Under the pieces are notes generated by a model. It searched no databases. It was given only the letters and a program-made list of their open reading frames with translations, and was not told the origin of the DNA. From NCBI GenBank assembly GCA_040772845.1, contig JAXGXG010000001.1, forward strand, positions 186,001 to 250,000: DNA of 64,000 nt, read 5' to 3'. Below, piece after piece: positions 1-8,037 of the stretch (the stretch's first letter is position 1; each line of letters opens with the position of its first letter). The position numbers were made by a program, and so were the translations under genes. Source of the stretch: PWXP01 sp040772845. Its GTDB lineage: Bacteria; Planctomycetota; Planctomycetia; Pirellulales; Thermoguttaceae.

Positions 1-2232
1 ACGGCCGTTGCTGATCCAGTCCAGCCACGTCGCGAGATAGCCCTGCGGGGTGCGACGGATCCGACGCGGGGCGGAGGCGTACGAGAGCGTGACGTCGATG
101 CGGACGTCGTAGTCCTCCGCTGGCGTGCGAAGCATCGCCGGAATCGGCACCTGATAGATGTGGCAGTCGCCGGGGCCGAGCGGCTGCTCCTGGTGCGTGA
201 TAAACGTGGTCCGGAAGTCGGTATTCGTGGTGGCGCGGTCGATGTCAGGAATTCCAAACCCGATTCGTCTTAGGACGTTCGCCTGCTCATCGGGTGTCAA
301 ATCCGCTGCCCACGCCGGCCAACGTGCCGATTGAACGATCAATGCCCGGTAGAGCAGACAGGACTCGTCTGGCAGGACTGACTGCAGACGAGCGGCAATC
401 CTCGTGACCTTGGGAGCCGCATACGACGTACCGACCTCGTCGCGATCAAAGGCCGGCCCACCGTGCATCGTCGATCGCACAAGTTCGGGATAGCAGTCGC
501 GGCCGACCGTTGGCGTGTCCACGGTCGGCGGATTGCCACCGCTAACGAGAGAGTCGCCGCCAAACTCGACAACCTCCGGCTTGATCGAATCCCAGATGCC
601 GAGCCCAGCTCGGCTGAAGGCGGACGGCTGCCCGTTGTCGGAGGCCAGACTTCGCCAGCCAACTCCTTCATAGGCGCAGTACGCGACGGAGCCGACCGTG
701 AGGGCCTGCAGGCTCTGGCTGGGGTTGGCGATACGGCAGGCGCTTTCCGCAAGATACGTCGGGTAGGGCTTCCCGCTGGCAAGATGTTCTACGATTCCGG
801 GCCGGGGAGCCGGCCGAGACGACTTCAGATTGCCGGAGCTTTGAATGATGAGAACGTCGTAGTCGTTGCAGAGCAGATCGATCTCGGCCGCCCACGCCGA
901 CATATGCCGCGTGCGGCAGGGGGCGTCTGCGTTGATGGAGTGGTTGAAAATGCGGGTGTGGCGATTCCCTTCGTGGTAGCGTTTGACTACTTCCCGTAAA
1001 ACCGCCGGCGGGAACATGGTTTCGGGCATCCGGCAACCGTTATCGAGAACACGCGCGTTCTGCACCCAGCATTCCAGCGGCACTTCACCCGACTTCGGGA
1101 TGACTTCCCCGTGCAACACGGCGCCCGCGATGCGAGTGCCGTGGCCACCTGGAGAAACATAGTCAGCGACATCGGAGTCCGAGACATTGGGGAGGAAACA
1201 ATGCGAGGTTCCCTTGTCGATGCCGGGTTCCAGCAGGAAGTGTTCCTCTTGAATGCCGCTGTCGACTACGCAGACAGCGGGCGCGGCGGGTGCGGGCGGG
1301 AGGATGCTGAGCCGTGCCTGTGTGGCCTTGAGGTCGCGGGCCATCTGCTGCGGCGTTTCGATGTCGTCCGGCTCCGCTACCTCGAAGATGTAGGGATAAT
1401 TGAGGACCAGGTCTTTGAGGCCCGCGCCCGAAATCTTCAACCGCAGCGTGAAGCTGTCCGGTAGCGCCAGGGCTTCGGCGTGGACGTCGTCTACGTCCAT
1501 CAGGATTTCGGCCTGATGGACGTTGAGGATTTCACGGACTCCCTGGAGCCGATGGTCCTTCAGTGCGTCCCACTTCTCGTAGGCTTCGCGGCGGCTGTTT
1601 GACCATTCGTTCTCCTTGCGAGCCCACGTTTCGTCTTTCCAACGAGGGTCTCGCTTGGGTTTTTTCGTTATCTCCCAGTTGCCAACGCAGGCGATGCTCA
1701 CGTCGCAGATGTACTTGGTATCATCAGCGATGGACGGCCATTCCTGAAACAGAACGTCCGTGAGGACCAGCTTCAACCGCTCTTCCTGCGTCAGGTCTTC
1801 GCGGAGTTCGTGAATCTTCGCGACGTTCGCCGAGCCGCTGACCGTGCCGATGAAGTCGGTCAGCTTCTGCTGAAGCAGCTTCAGATCGACGTCGTCGGAC
1901 GCGACAATGACGAAACCATCCTCCTGTTCCGAGACAATCTCGAACTCGAACTGCCGGCGCAAATCATCCAGGTCGAGCGACGTGTCGATCTTCAGTAGCA
2001 GCGGGATGCCGGTGATGGGAGGCAACCCTTTTTGCACGCGGGCCTGCTGGCGAGCCTGCCAATCGGCGGAGACGCTGGATGTGTGGGCTCGCAACCCCCC
2101 GGTATGGATTACTCGGTTGGCTTTGTTCGTGGTGGTCGTGGGGTCTTCCGGCTGGGGGGCCTGCGGAAAACGAGCCGGTCCATGCTCCCGAAGGACGAGC
2201 GGGAGGTAATCGAACTGATGAGTTGCGGGCAT
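1..2232 (-). CDS. S8 (subtilisin-like) serine protease, 3' end outside window
   Basis: Reading the minus strand from the ATG at 2232 gives an open frame of at least 743 codons that runs off the window. About 310 residues with no recognisable protease motif come first. The subtilase catalytic set follows in order: VVDSG (Asp near 324), GGHGTRIAG (His near 364), SSGN (oxyanion Asn), and GTSYAAP (Ser). No signal peptide is visible, so a cytoplasmic protease is likely. The start lies 3 bases after the AAA+ ATPase stop and is preceded by GAGAGGAA, so the two are translated as an operon. By inference the ATPase feeds or gates this protease. The substrate is unknown. The fold call is firm; the role is a guess. 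Confidence 0.9.
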   Translation of the reverse strand, partial: MPATHQFDYLPLVLREHGPARFPQAPQPEDPTTTTNKANRVIHTGGLRAHTSSVSADWQARQQARVQKGLPPITGIPLLLKIDTSLDLDDLRRQFEFEIVSEQEDGFVIVASDDVDLKLLQQKLTDFIGTVSGSANVAKIHELREDLTQEERLKLVLTDVLFQEWPSIADDTKYICDVSIACVGNWEITKKPKRDPRWKDETWARKENEWSNSRREAYEKWDALKDHRLQGVREILNVHQAEILMDVDDVHAEALALPDSFTLRLKISGAGLKDLVLNYPYIFEVAEPDDIETPQQMARDLKATQARLSILPPAPAAPAVCVVDSGIQEEHFLLEPGIDKGTSHCFLPNVSDSDVADYVSPGGHGTRIAGAVLHGEVIPKSGEVPLECWVQNARVLDNGCRMPETMFPPAVLREVVKRYHEGNRHTRIFNHSINADAPCRTRHMSAWAAEIDLLCNDYDVLIIQSSGNLKSSRPAPRPGIVEHLASGKPYPTYLAESACRIANPSQSLQALTVGSVAYCAYEGVGWRSLASDNGQPSAFSRAGLGIWDSIKPEVVEFGGDSLVSGGNPPTVDTPTVGRDCYPELVRSTMHGGPAFDRDEVGTSYAAPKVTRIAARLQSVLPDESCLLYRALIVQSARWPAWAADLTPDEQANVLRRIGFGIPDIDRATTNTDFRTTFITHQEQPLGPGDCHIYQVPIPAMLRTPAEDYDVRIDVTLSYASAPRRIRRTPQGYLATWLDWISNGR

Positions 2233-2235
2233 GGG

Positions 2236-3243
2236 TCAGTCGGGGTTCCTCTCGCCGTTGCCGTGTCTGCTCTCGCTGACGGCTTTGAGCAGCAGCGGTT
2301 CTGTCACGATCTTTTCACCGCAGAGAACCGCCATCTTGGCTGCGTCCCGTGCGGTTTTGACGGCCATCGCCGCAGAGGCGCCAGCGAGTTGCTGGACGAT
2401 GCCAGCCCAGTTGATCTGGTCCGACACCCTGACCGAGGACAAAGTCATGTGTAGAAGCTTGTCGATTTCGTTGGGGCCGGGCAGCGGTACCTGAAAGACA
2501 TCGTCGAACCGGCGAAACAGGGCCGTGTCGAGTGAAGCTTCGATGTTCGTCGTGGCAACGAGTAAGCCGGGGGCATCGTATTCCTCCATCAATTGAAGCA
2601 GCGAATTGACGATCCGTGAGGCCTCACCGATGTCCTTGGACGTTGTACGGGAACGGGCGATGAAATCGCATTCATCCAGCAGTAGAACGCATGGACGCTC
2701 CCCCGCCGCGTCGAAGACCGACCGCAGATTGGACGCGGACTCTCCGAAGTACGACGAGATCAGCGCATCAAAGCGCACCTTGATTAACGGCAGACCGGTG
2801 TTCCACGCCAGCCGTTTGGCTCCGAGCGACTTGCCGCATCCGGGCGGGCCGTAGAGCAAAATCGTTTTCCGGTTTCGCAGGCCGTAGGCTCCCAGTCGCT
2901 CGCGGGCGGCGTATTCGCGTTCGATCCTAGCGAATCGTTCTTCTACATCCGCCGGTAGCACCATGTGGTGCTCCAAAGCGTCCCGTGGCATCACGGTGGC
3001 GAGCAATTCGCCATGCCGTCGACTGAGGGGAAGTTCCTTCAGGCTCCGTTCGTTGTCGGTCTTAGGTCGTGCGGCACTCTTCTTCGGACATGGCTGAGTC
3101 AAAATGGTCTCCAACTGATCGGCGAGTCGCGAATGACCGCTCTTTCGCTCCGACTCGACCACCTTGTGTGCCAGCCGTTCCAAGTCGCGTTGCGACCCGT
3201 CGGCAATCGCCCGCACAATCCGTTTGATGATGTCAGCATTCAT
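2236..3243 (-). CDS. AAA+ ATPase (FtsH/Cdc48-like) paired with subtilase
   Basis: This 335-residue protein has a helical N-terminal region of about 95 residues followed by one AAA+ module. Walker A is GPPGCGKS (about 132-139), Walker B is LLLDECD (about 187-193), sensor 1 is TTN, and the arginine finger region is FRRFDD (about 243-248). There is no membrane segment and no zinc protease domain, so it is not FtsH itself. It sits 30 bases downstream of an HTH gene and 3 bases upstream of the subtilase gene, all on the minus strand. A soluble AAA+ ATPase directly coupled to an S8 protease suggests ATP-driven substrate remodelling for degradation; this is inference from gene order. Confidence 0.9.
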   Translation of the reverse strand: MNADIIKRIVRAIADGSQRDLERLAHKVVESERKSGHSRLADQLETILTQPCPKKSAARPKTDNERSLKELPLSRRHGELLATVMPRDALEHHMVLPADVEERFARIEREYAARERLGAYGLRNRKTILLYGPPGCGKSLGAKRLAWNTGLPLIKVRFDALISSYFGESASNLRSVFDAAGERPCVLLLDECDFIARSRTTSKDIGEASRIVNSLLQLMEEYDAPGLLVATTNIEASLDTALFRRFDDVFQVPLPGPNEIDKLLHMTLSSVRVSDQINWAGIVQQLAGASAAMAVKTARDAAKMAVLCGEKIVTEPLLLKAVSESRHGNGERNPD

Positions 3244-3273
3244 GGGCGTCTGCCCTCTTGCGTGCGTAGTGCT

Positions 3274-3531
3274 TCATTGCCGGGCTTCCGCCAGTTCACG
3301 GCGATGAGATACGGTGGCCGGCTCGTCGAGTACGTAGCTCCAGCCGTCAGACTGCTTCTCCGATCGGATCTGGTGGCCGCGTTCCTTCAGGGCGCAGATA
3401 GCCCGCGACACCGTCGGGACGGAGACGCCCAGTTCCTCGGCGATCATCGGCGTCGAGTACCCACCCGCCCGGACCAAGGCCAGAACGGACTCCAGGCGTC
3501 TTTCGATCTCCATCGAACGTTCGTAGAGCAT
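3274..3531 (-). CDS. Winged helix-turn-helix regulator
   Basis: This small 85-residue protein has a clear helix-turn-helix between about residues 23 and 52 (TPMIAEELGVSVPTVSRAI) followed by a wing-like segment (GWSYVLDE). The frame begins at ATG 3531 after an AAGGA ribosome site. It is the first gene of the minus-strand trio with the AAA+ ATPase and subtilase. The short inverted repeats just upstream are natural candidates for its operator, which would make the module autoregulated. The family resembles HTH_11/MarR-like winged helices; ligand and targets are not visible. Confidence 0.75.
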   Translation of the reverse strand: MLYERSMEIERRLESVLALVRAGGYSTPMIAEELGVSVPTVSRAICALKERGHQIRSEKQSDGWSYVLDEPATVSHRRELAEARQ

Positions 3532-3552
3532 TGCGAAATCCTTCTCATCGTC

Positions 3553-3587
3553 TCTATCGGCTTTTGATAGACTTCTTCATGAGTCTA
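3553..3587. promoter_or_regulatory. Overlapping inverted repeats upstream of HTH-AAA-protease operon
   Basis: Two short dyads overlap here: TCTATC-N7-GATAGA (3553-3571) and TAGACT-N8-AGTCTA (3568-3587). They lie 22-56 bases upstream of the HTH start, where an operator for an autoregulating winged-helix protein is expected. No mapped promoter supports this. Confidence 0.4.
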
Positions 3588-3784
3588 CTCGCAGACGGAG
3601 GGGGCGGTCAACTACCCTCGTCGCCAAGACTTGGTGTTGGAGCAATCAGGGAGCGGTAAACCACTCAAACCCATCCACTGCTCGGGCTCCCTGCCAGACT
3701 CCGGCCCACTCGCAAACCCGCTTGCCACCCCAGTATGGGTGTCGGTGACGATCCGTTTCCCTCTGCCAATCTCGGGTACTCTAG

Positions 3785-4180
3785 GAATTCCCCAGTATCC
3801 AGGCACTGCCTGCCGAGCGAGCGCATGTTCGCATCCAGGGGCCGATCGTATTGGCGGAGCAGGAGAGTCGCCCCGAACCCGACGTCCTCTGGCTGGTGCC
3901 CGGCAAGTACGGCACGGCTCCCGTCGCGGCCGATGTCTTGCTCCTCGTCGAGGTGGCTGACGCCACATGGACCTACGATACGCGCGAGAAGGCGCAACTT
4001 TACGCCGAGGCTGGGATTTCCGACTACTGGGTTGTCAACCTGGTGGACAACTACGTACGGGTCTTCCGCGAGCCGGGCCCGAAGGGGTATCGGCACACAC
4101 GGGAATACCGCGCCGACGAACCGATTCGCCCGCTTGCCTTCCCCGAGTTGGCCGTTCGTGTTGACGACATCACCCGGTAG
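3785..4180 (+). pseudogene. Uma2-family (DUF820) nuclease-fold protein, 5'-truncated
   Basis: The frame is open from just after an in-frame TAG at 3782 to the stop at 4178-4180. It carries only the C-terminal two thirds of a Uma2 protein: RPEPDV, then VLLLVEVAD with the acidic residue of the PD-(D/E)XK-like core, then LYAEAGISDYWVV and LAFPEL. Intact members are about 190 residues and start with an ExxDGE-type region, which is missing here. The only starts are internal (TTG 3851), and the preceding frame shows no family similarity. It is most likely a decayed gene. Its last 11 bases overlap the 3' end of gmhA on the opposite strand. Confidence 0.7.
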
Positions 4181-4781
4181 CGTAACGCCCTACCCGGTTA
4201 ATCCGCGCGTGCAGATCGTCGACAACCCAGTGCAAGACGCAGGCGTGGATGGATTCGGCCATGCCCATGTCGTCGATCGGGGCGTGAAGGCCGGCCGTTT
4301 GCATCTGGCGAAGCTTGCCGCCGTCGAAGCCGGTCATGCCGAAGGTGGTCAGTCCATGGCGGTTGGCCCAATCGACCGCGTGGATGATGTTCGGGCTGTT
4401 CCCCGAACCGCTAATGGCAATGAGCAGATCGCCTTCCTGCCCGTAGTGCATCAGTTGCTGGACGAACACCTGGTCGTAGCCGATGTCGTTGGCCAGGGCG
4501 GTGATCCAAGGTGCGTTGTCGGCCAGACTGAGAATGCGGAACCGCCGCCGGCTCTCGTCTCGCAGGTCGGCCTCGCGAAGGGTTCCCTTGCCGACGTCTT
4601 CGGTAATATGCGAAGCGAGTGACGCCGAACCGCCATTGCCGCATACAAATACCTGCTGGCCCTGCTCGTAAGCCGCGAATAGCAGGTCGGACATCCGGGC
4701 AATCTCTGCCCGGTCGGTGCGGTCGAGCACACGGTGCAGTTCGGCCATATAGTCATCGATTTGCAAGTCGGTTCCGATCAT
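4170..4781 (-). CDS. gmhA: Sedoheptulose-7-phosphate isomerase (SIS domain)
   Basis: This cytoplasmic SIS-domain protein of 203 residues converts sedoheptulose 7-phosphate to D-glycero-manno-heptose 7-phosphate for LPS core heptose. It shows CGNGGSASLASH (about 48-58) for phosphate binding and ISGSGNSPNI (about 123-132), and ends with the HACVLHW/VVDDLH helix typical of GmhA-like enzymes. A longer in-frame extension exists, but ATG 4781 has AGGAG seven bases upstream and matches the family start. It lies 28 bases behind lpxK on the same strand, so both probably belong to one LPS transcription unit. A related sugar-phosphate SIS isomerase cannot be fully excluded. Confidence 0.85.
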   Translation of the reverse strand: MIGTDLQIDDYMAELHRVLDRTDRAEIARMSDLLFAAYEQGQQVFVCGNGGSASLASHITEDVGKGTLREADLRDESRRRFRILSLADNAPWITALANDIGYDQVFVQQLMHYGQEGDLLIAISGSGNSPNIIHAVDWANRHGLTTFGMTGFDGGKLRQMQTAGLHAPIDDMGMAESIHACVLHWVVDDLHARINRVGRYATG

Positions 4782-4809
4782 CGGTGGGCTCCTGGGGAAA
4801 GGCGATAGC

Positions 4810-5952
4810 TTAACAGGCGTCTGGAGTTTGGCCAACCGGGGGTCTGTGGCCGGGCAGGAATTGCCGCAGGCAGCGTTCCACTTCCTCTTGCCCCTGAAGA
4901 AACCGGAGTTCGATCGTCACGGCCCAGAGCGGGCACGCGCCGAGCGAATCGGTCTCTAATTTGACCAGATCCTTGTGCGTGCAGACCACGGCTGCCACGT
5001 CAAAACGCTTCACCCAATCGGTCAACGAGGCAATGTCGGACGCAGTGTATCGGTGGTGGTCGGGGAACACCCGCATGTCGACCGGTTGAATGCCCGACTC
5101 GATGAGCGTGTGCCGGAATCCGTTCGGATTGCCGATAGCGCAGAAGGCGGCAACCCGCTTGCCGGCCAGGGAGGAAAGCTCGGAGGTTGTGCCTGAGACA
5201 TTGAGCAACGCGGCGGGCGCGTGGGCAGCCTCGGCGCATACGGCCCCGGGCGCCTCGCGCCGAACACGCTGCCACACCTGCTGGCGATCGGGCAGGCCGA
5301 GCATATCGGCCCGGCTGAGAAGGATCATGTCGGCGCGGCGGATGGAACGAAACGGTTCCCGCAATGTTCCTCCGGGGAAGACGGTTCCGGCCCCGAAGGG
5401 GGCCGAGGCGTCCAGTAGTACGATATCCAGGTCTCGGGCAATGCGGCGATGCTGGAATGCGTCGTCCAGTACGATGAGCCCGGCGCCTTGATGGATTGCC
5501 GTTTGCGCGGCTGCAACGCGATTGGGGTTCTGGAAGTGCGGTACGTCAGGCAGGTTCTGCGCCAGTTCCATCGCCTCGTCGTTGGGCTGGCCGGCTTCGG
5601 CCCCGTAACCGCGGCTGACTACGGCAACCGGAACACCGTGCCGGCGGAACCAGCGCGCCAGCCAGGCTACGGCAGGCGTTTTTCCTGTGCCGCCGAGCGA
5701 AAGGTTGCCTACGCTGACCACCGGGACCGCTACGTGATGGGCTTTGATCAGCCCCCAGTCGTAGCACCGATTTCGGAGCCGAACGATTCCACCGAACAGA
5801 AAACCGGCCGTGCGCAGCAGCCATCGCAGCAAGAAGGCGCCAAGGCCTCGCTTCTGGCCGCTGATGATTGCGTGAAACGTTTGGGCGCTGAACACGACCG
5901 ATCCGGCTGGGGCAGGTAAAAACGTGAGTCTCGATCGGCCGCATTGTCGCAA
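4810..5952 (-). CDS. lpxK: Tetraacyldisaccharide 4'-kinase LpxK
   Basis: LpxK phosphorylates the 4' position of the lipid A disaccharide precursor at the inner membrane. The 380-residue protein has the hydrophobic N-terminal segment (about 40-58), the P-loop SLGGTGKTP (about 85-93) in the LpxK context VPVVSVGNLS, the VVSRGYG motif, and DDAFQHRRIARDLDIVLLDA. This is near the family length of about 330-380. The ATG at 5952 has a GGAG upstream. Downstream is gmhA and elsewhere in the window is waaA, which supports an LPS-bearing outer membrane. It is transcribed divergently from the peroxiredoxin gene. Confidence 0.93.
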   Translation of the reverse strand: MRQCGRSRLTFLPAPAGSVVFSAQTFHAIISGQKRGLGAFLLRWLLRTAGFLFGGIVRLRNRCYDWGLIKAHHVAVPVVSVGNLSLGGTGKTPAVAWLARWFRRHGVPVAVVSRGYGAEAGQPNDEAMELAQNLPDVPHFQNPNRVAAAQTAIHQGAGLIVLDDAFQHRRIARDLDIVLLDASAPFGAGTVFPGGTLREPFRSIRRADMILLSRADMLGLPDRQQVWQRVRREAPGAVCAEAAHAPAALLNVSGTTSELSSLAGKRVAAFCAIGNPNGFRHTLIESGIQPVDMRVFPDHHRYTASDIASLTDWVKRFDVAAVVCTHKDLVKLETDSLGACPLWAVTIELRFLQGQEEVERCLRQFLPGHRPPVGQTPDAC

Positions 5953-6194
5953 CTCCTGCCCGAAGCGACAAGGTGGAACGGCGCGGATGTATGGCTGGGG
6001 GTGCAGTCGCGCGCGTATGTGCGCCAGCCCGCAGGGAAATTCGGTGGAAACGGCGAATCTTGCCGAACTCGGACGCTAGGGGGTGGCCAATTGGCCGGTC
6101 TTTCCGAATAATGCATCAGTTGGGGCCCTCGGCGTGGCGGACGCCAGGCCGGGCGGCCGACGCGAAACGAAAATCCCTTTTGCGAGGTGCGGAT

Positions 6195-6686
6195 ATGGCA
6201 GCGATTTCTGTTGGCGATCATGCGCCGGACTTCTCGGCGACCGCACATACGGGCGAGACGATCCGGTTGGCCGATTTCGCCGGAGACAAGGCGGTTGTCC
6301 TGTTCTTCTATCCGAAGGACGGGACTCCGATTTGCACCAAGGAAGCCTGCACCTTTCGCGACTATTACGAGCAATTCACCGAAGCCGGTGCTCAGGTGAT
6401 AGGAGTCAGCAGTAGTGGTGACGAGAGCCATCGGACGTTTGCCGGCCGTCATAGGCTTCCGTTCCCGTTGATCAGCGACACTGACGGCGCCTTGCGCAAA
6501 GCGTTTGGCGTGCCCAAGACCCTGGGGTTTCTTCCCGGCCGTGTCACCTACGTGATCGACAAACACGGAATCGTCCGCATGACGTTTGTCGCCCAAATGA
6601 CCGCCGATCGACACGTGACCGAAGCCCTCAACGTCATCCAAGCCCTCAGCGCTGCCGGAAGCGAGGAGCGAGGAGCTAGGAGCTAG
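6195..6686 (+). CDS. bcp: Peroxiredoxin, BCP/PrxQ type
   Basis: This 163-residue thiol peroxidase reduces hydroperoxides with a thioredoxin-type donor. It shows the thioredoxin-like fold start (GDHAPDFSA) and the active site GTPICTKEACTFRD, with peroxidatic Cys47 and resolving Cys52 five residues apart, as in BCP. ATG 6195 is chosen over upstream in-frame codons because the conserved N-terminus begins there. The last residues (EERGARS) and the stop codon are supplied by the heptamer repeat array that follows, so the native C-terminus has been replaced or extended by repeat sequence. Confidence 0.93.
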   Translation: MAAISVGDHAPDFSATAHTGETIRLADFAGDKAVVLFFYPKDGTPICTKEACTFRDYYEQFTEAGAQVIGVSSSGDESHRTFAGRHRLPFPLISDTDGALRKAFGVPKTLGFLPGRVTYVIDKHGIVRMTFVAQMTADRHVTEALNVIQALSAAGSEERGARS

Positions 6687-7029
6687 GAGCTGGGAGCTAG
6701 GAGCTAGGAGCTGGAAGCTGGAAGCTGGGAGCTGGGAGCTGGAAGCTAGGAGATTTGAGATTTGAGATTTGAGATACCCAAATCGTCACCTGTCACCTGT
6801 CAACTGTCACCTGTCAACTAGCAACTAGCAACTAGCAACTGTCACCTGTCACCTGTCAACTGTCAACTGTCAACTGTCACCTGTCAACTAGCAACTAGCA
6901 ACTAGCAACTAGCAACTAGCAACTAGCAACTAGCAACTAGCAACTGTCACCTGTCACCTGTCACCTGTCAACTGTCAACTGTCACCTGTCAACTAGCAAC
7001 TAGCAACTAGCAACTAGCAACTAGCAACT
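6662..7029. repeat. Heptamer tandem repeat array (GGAGCTR / TTTGAGA / CAMCTRK)
   Basis: About 370 bases are built almost wholly from 7-base units. First come GGAGCTA/GGAGCTG/GAAGCTG units, then TTTGAGA units, then a long run that mixes CAACTAG, CAACTGT and CACCTGT in strict 7-base phase. The array starts inside the 3' end of bcp and stops 4 bases before the methyltransferase ATG, so no Shine-Dalgarno sequence remains for that gene. It has no spacers, so it is not a CRISPR array. Confidence 0.95.
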
Positions 7030-7033
7030 CACG

Positions 7034-7771
7034 ATGGCTCTATTTCATCTTTCGGAAGTGTATGACGCGCTGGTGAACTGGCCGAAGCGGTTGGCCAGGG
7101 AGGAGCCGTTCTACCGGCAGGTGTTCCAGCAAGTCGGCGCCAAGAGCGTGGCGGACGTTGCTTGCGGTAGCGGACGGCATGCGGCCATGTTCCACAACTG
7201 GGGTCTTCGCGTCGAGGCGGCTGACGTCAGTCCGGAAATGATCGAACTGGCGCGGCGACGTTTCGGCCAGCCGCCGGGCCTGAACTGGACCGTGCGGTCG
7301 TTTGAACAGCCGATTCCCTCGGGACCGTTCGATGCCGCCATTTGCGTGGGCAATTCCCTGGCCCTGGCGCCGAACCGTGAGACTCTTGCCCTGGCCCTCC
7401 GGCAACTGCTTGACGCGGTTCGGCCCGGCGGGGCCGTGATCGTGCAGGTGTTGAACCTGCGGCGGATCCCCGAAGGGCCGTGTGTTTGGCAAGCGGTGAA
7501 GAAGGCGACGGTGGCCGACCGGGAACTACTGTTGATCAAAGGCGTGCACCGGTGTGGCCCAGGGGGATTCGTCGAGCTGGTCGTCGTCCCGACCGACAGC
7601 AACGAGGCGCTCCACACCGAAGCCTCTGCCCTGCTGGGAATCGAGGCCGACTGGTTGCAGCGTGCCCTGTACGAAGCAGGTGCGTCAACGATGTCGCTGT
7701 ATGGAGACTACCAGCGTACGCCATTTGACCGCGAGAAGAGCGTCGATATTCTCGTGGTGGCGCGGAAATAG
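7034..7771 (+). CDS. Class I SAM-dependent methyltransferase
   Basis: This 245-residue protein has a Rossmann-type methyltransferase core: motif I VADVACGSGRHA (about 39-50), the acidic residue after strand 2 in VEAADVSPEMI, FDAAICVGNSLA as motif post-II, and a LLDAVRPGGAVIVQVL region. No substrate-recognition domain is diagnostic, so the methyl acceptor is unknown. The ATG follows the heptamer array directly, leaving no visible ribosome site. Translation may depend on the repeat, or the start may lie within the array. Confidence 0.88.
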   Translation: MALFHLSEVYDALVNWPKRLAREEPFYRQVFQQVGAKSVADVACGSGRHAAMFHNWGLRVEAADVSPEMIELARRRFGQPPGLNWTVRSFEQPIPSGPFDAAICVGNSLALAPNRETLALALRQLLDAVRPGGAVIVQVLNLRRIPEGPCVWQAVKKATVADRELLLIKGVHRCGPGGFVELVVVPTDSNEALHTEASALLGIEADWLQRALYEAGASTMSLYGDYQRTPFDREKSVDILVVARK

Positions 7772-7973
7772 CCCCCCTGCATGGGGTGGTTTTCGGTTTT
7801 TTCGGGCGGCAGGGCCGCGCGACGGCATCGAAAAGCCTGTTTTCTTGGAGGCTTCCATTTCTGAAGGCCCGCGAAGGTTGCCGTTTGCACCTGGACGTGG
7901 AACCGATTTCCAGACGCCGTGAAACGCGCGGCTTCGTCTGCCAAGTGGCCGATTTGGGGGCTGGCATCCATCC

Positions 7974-8002
7974 TTGACGGATTTTGCGGTGTTACCTACA
8001 CT
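7974..8002 (+). promoter_or_regulatory. Sigma-70-like promoter for secA
   Basis: TTGACG (7974-7979) and TACACT (7997-8002) are separated by 17 bases, close to the sigma-70 consensus, and end 35 bases upstream of the secA ATG. An AGGAGG follows at about 8016-8021. Confidence 0.55.
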
Positions 8003-8037
8003 GTAGTGTCACTCCAGGAGGAAAGACCGGACCAGCC

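Noticed and set aside
6662..7029. CRISPR array
   Set aside because: Units are 7 bases, contiguous and without spacers; no cas genes are nearby.
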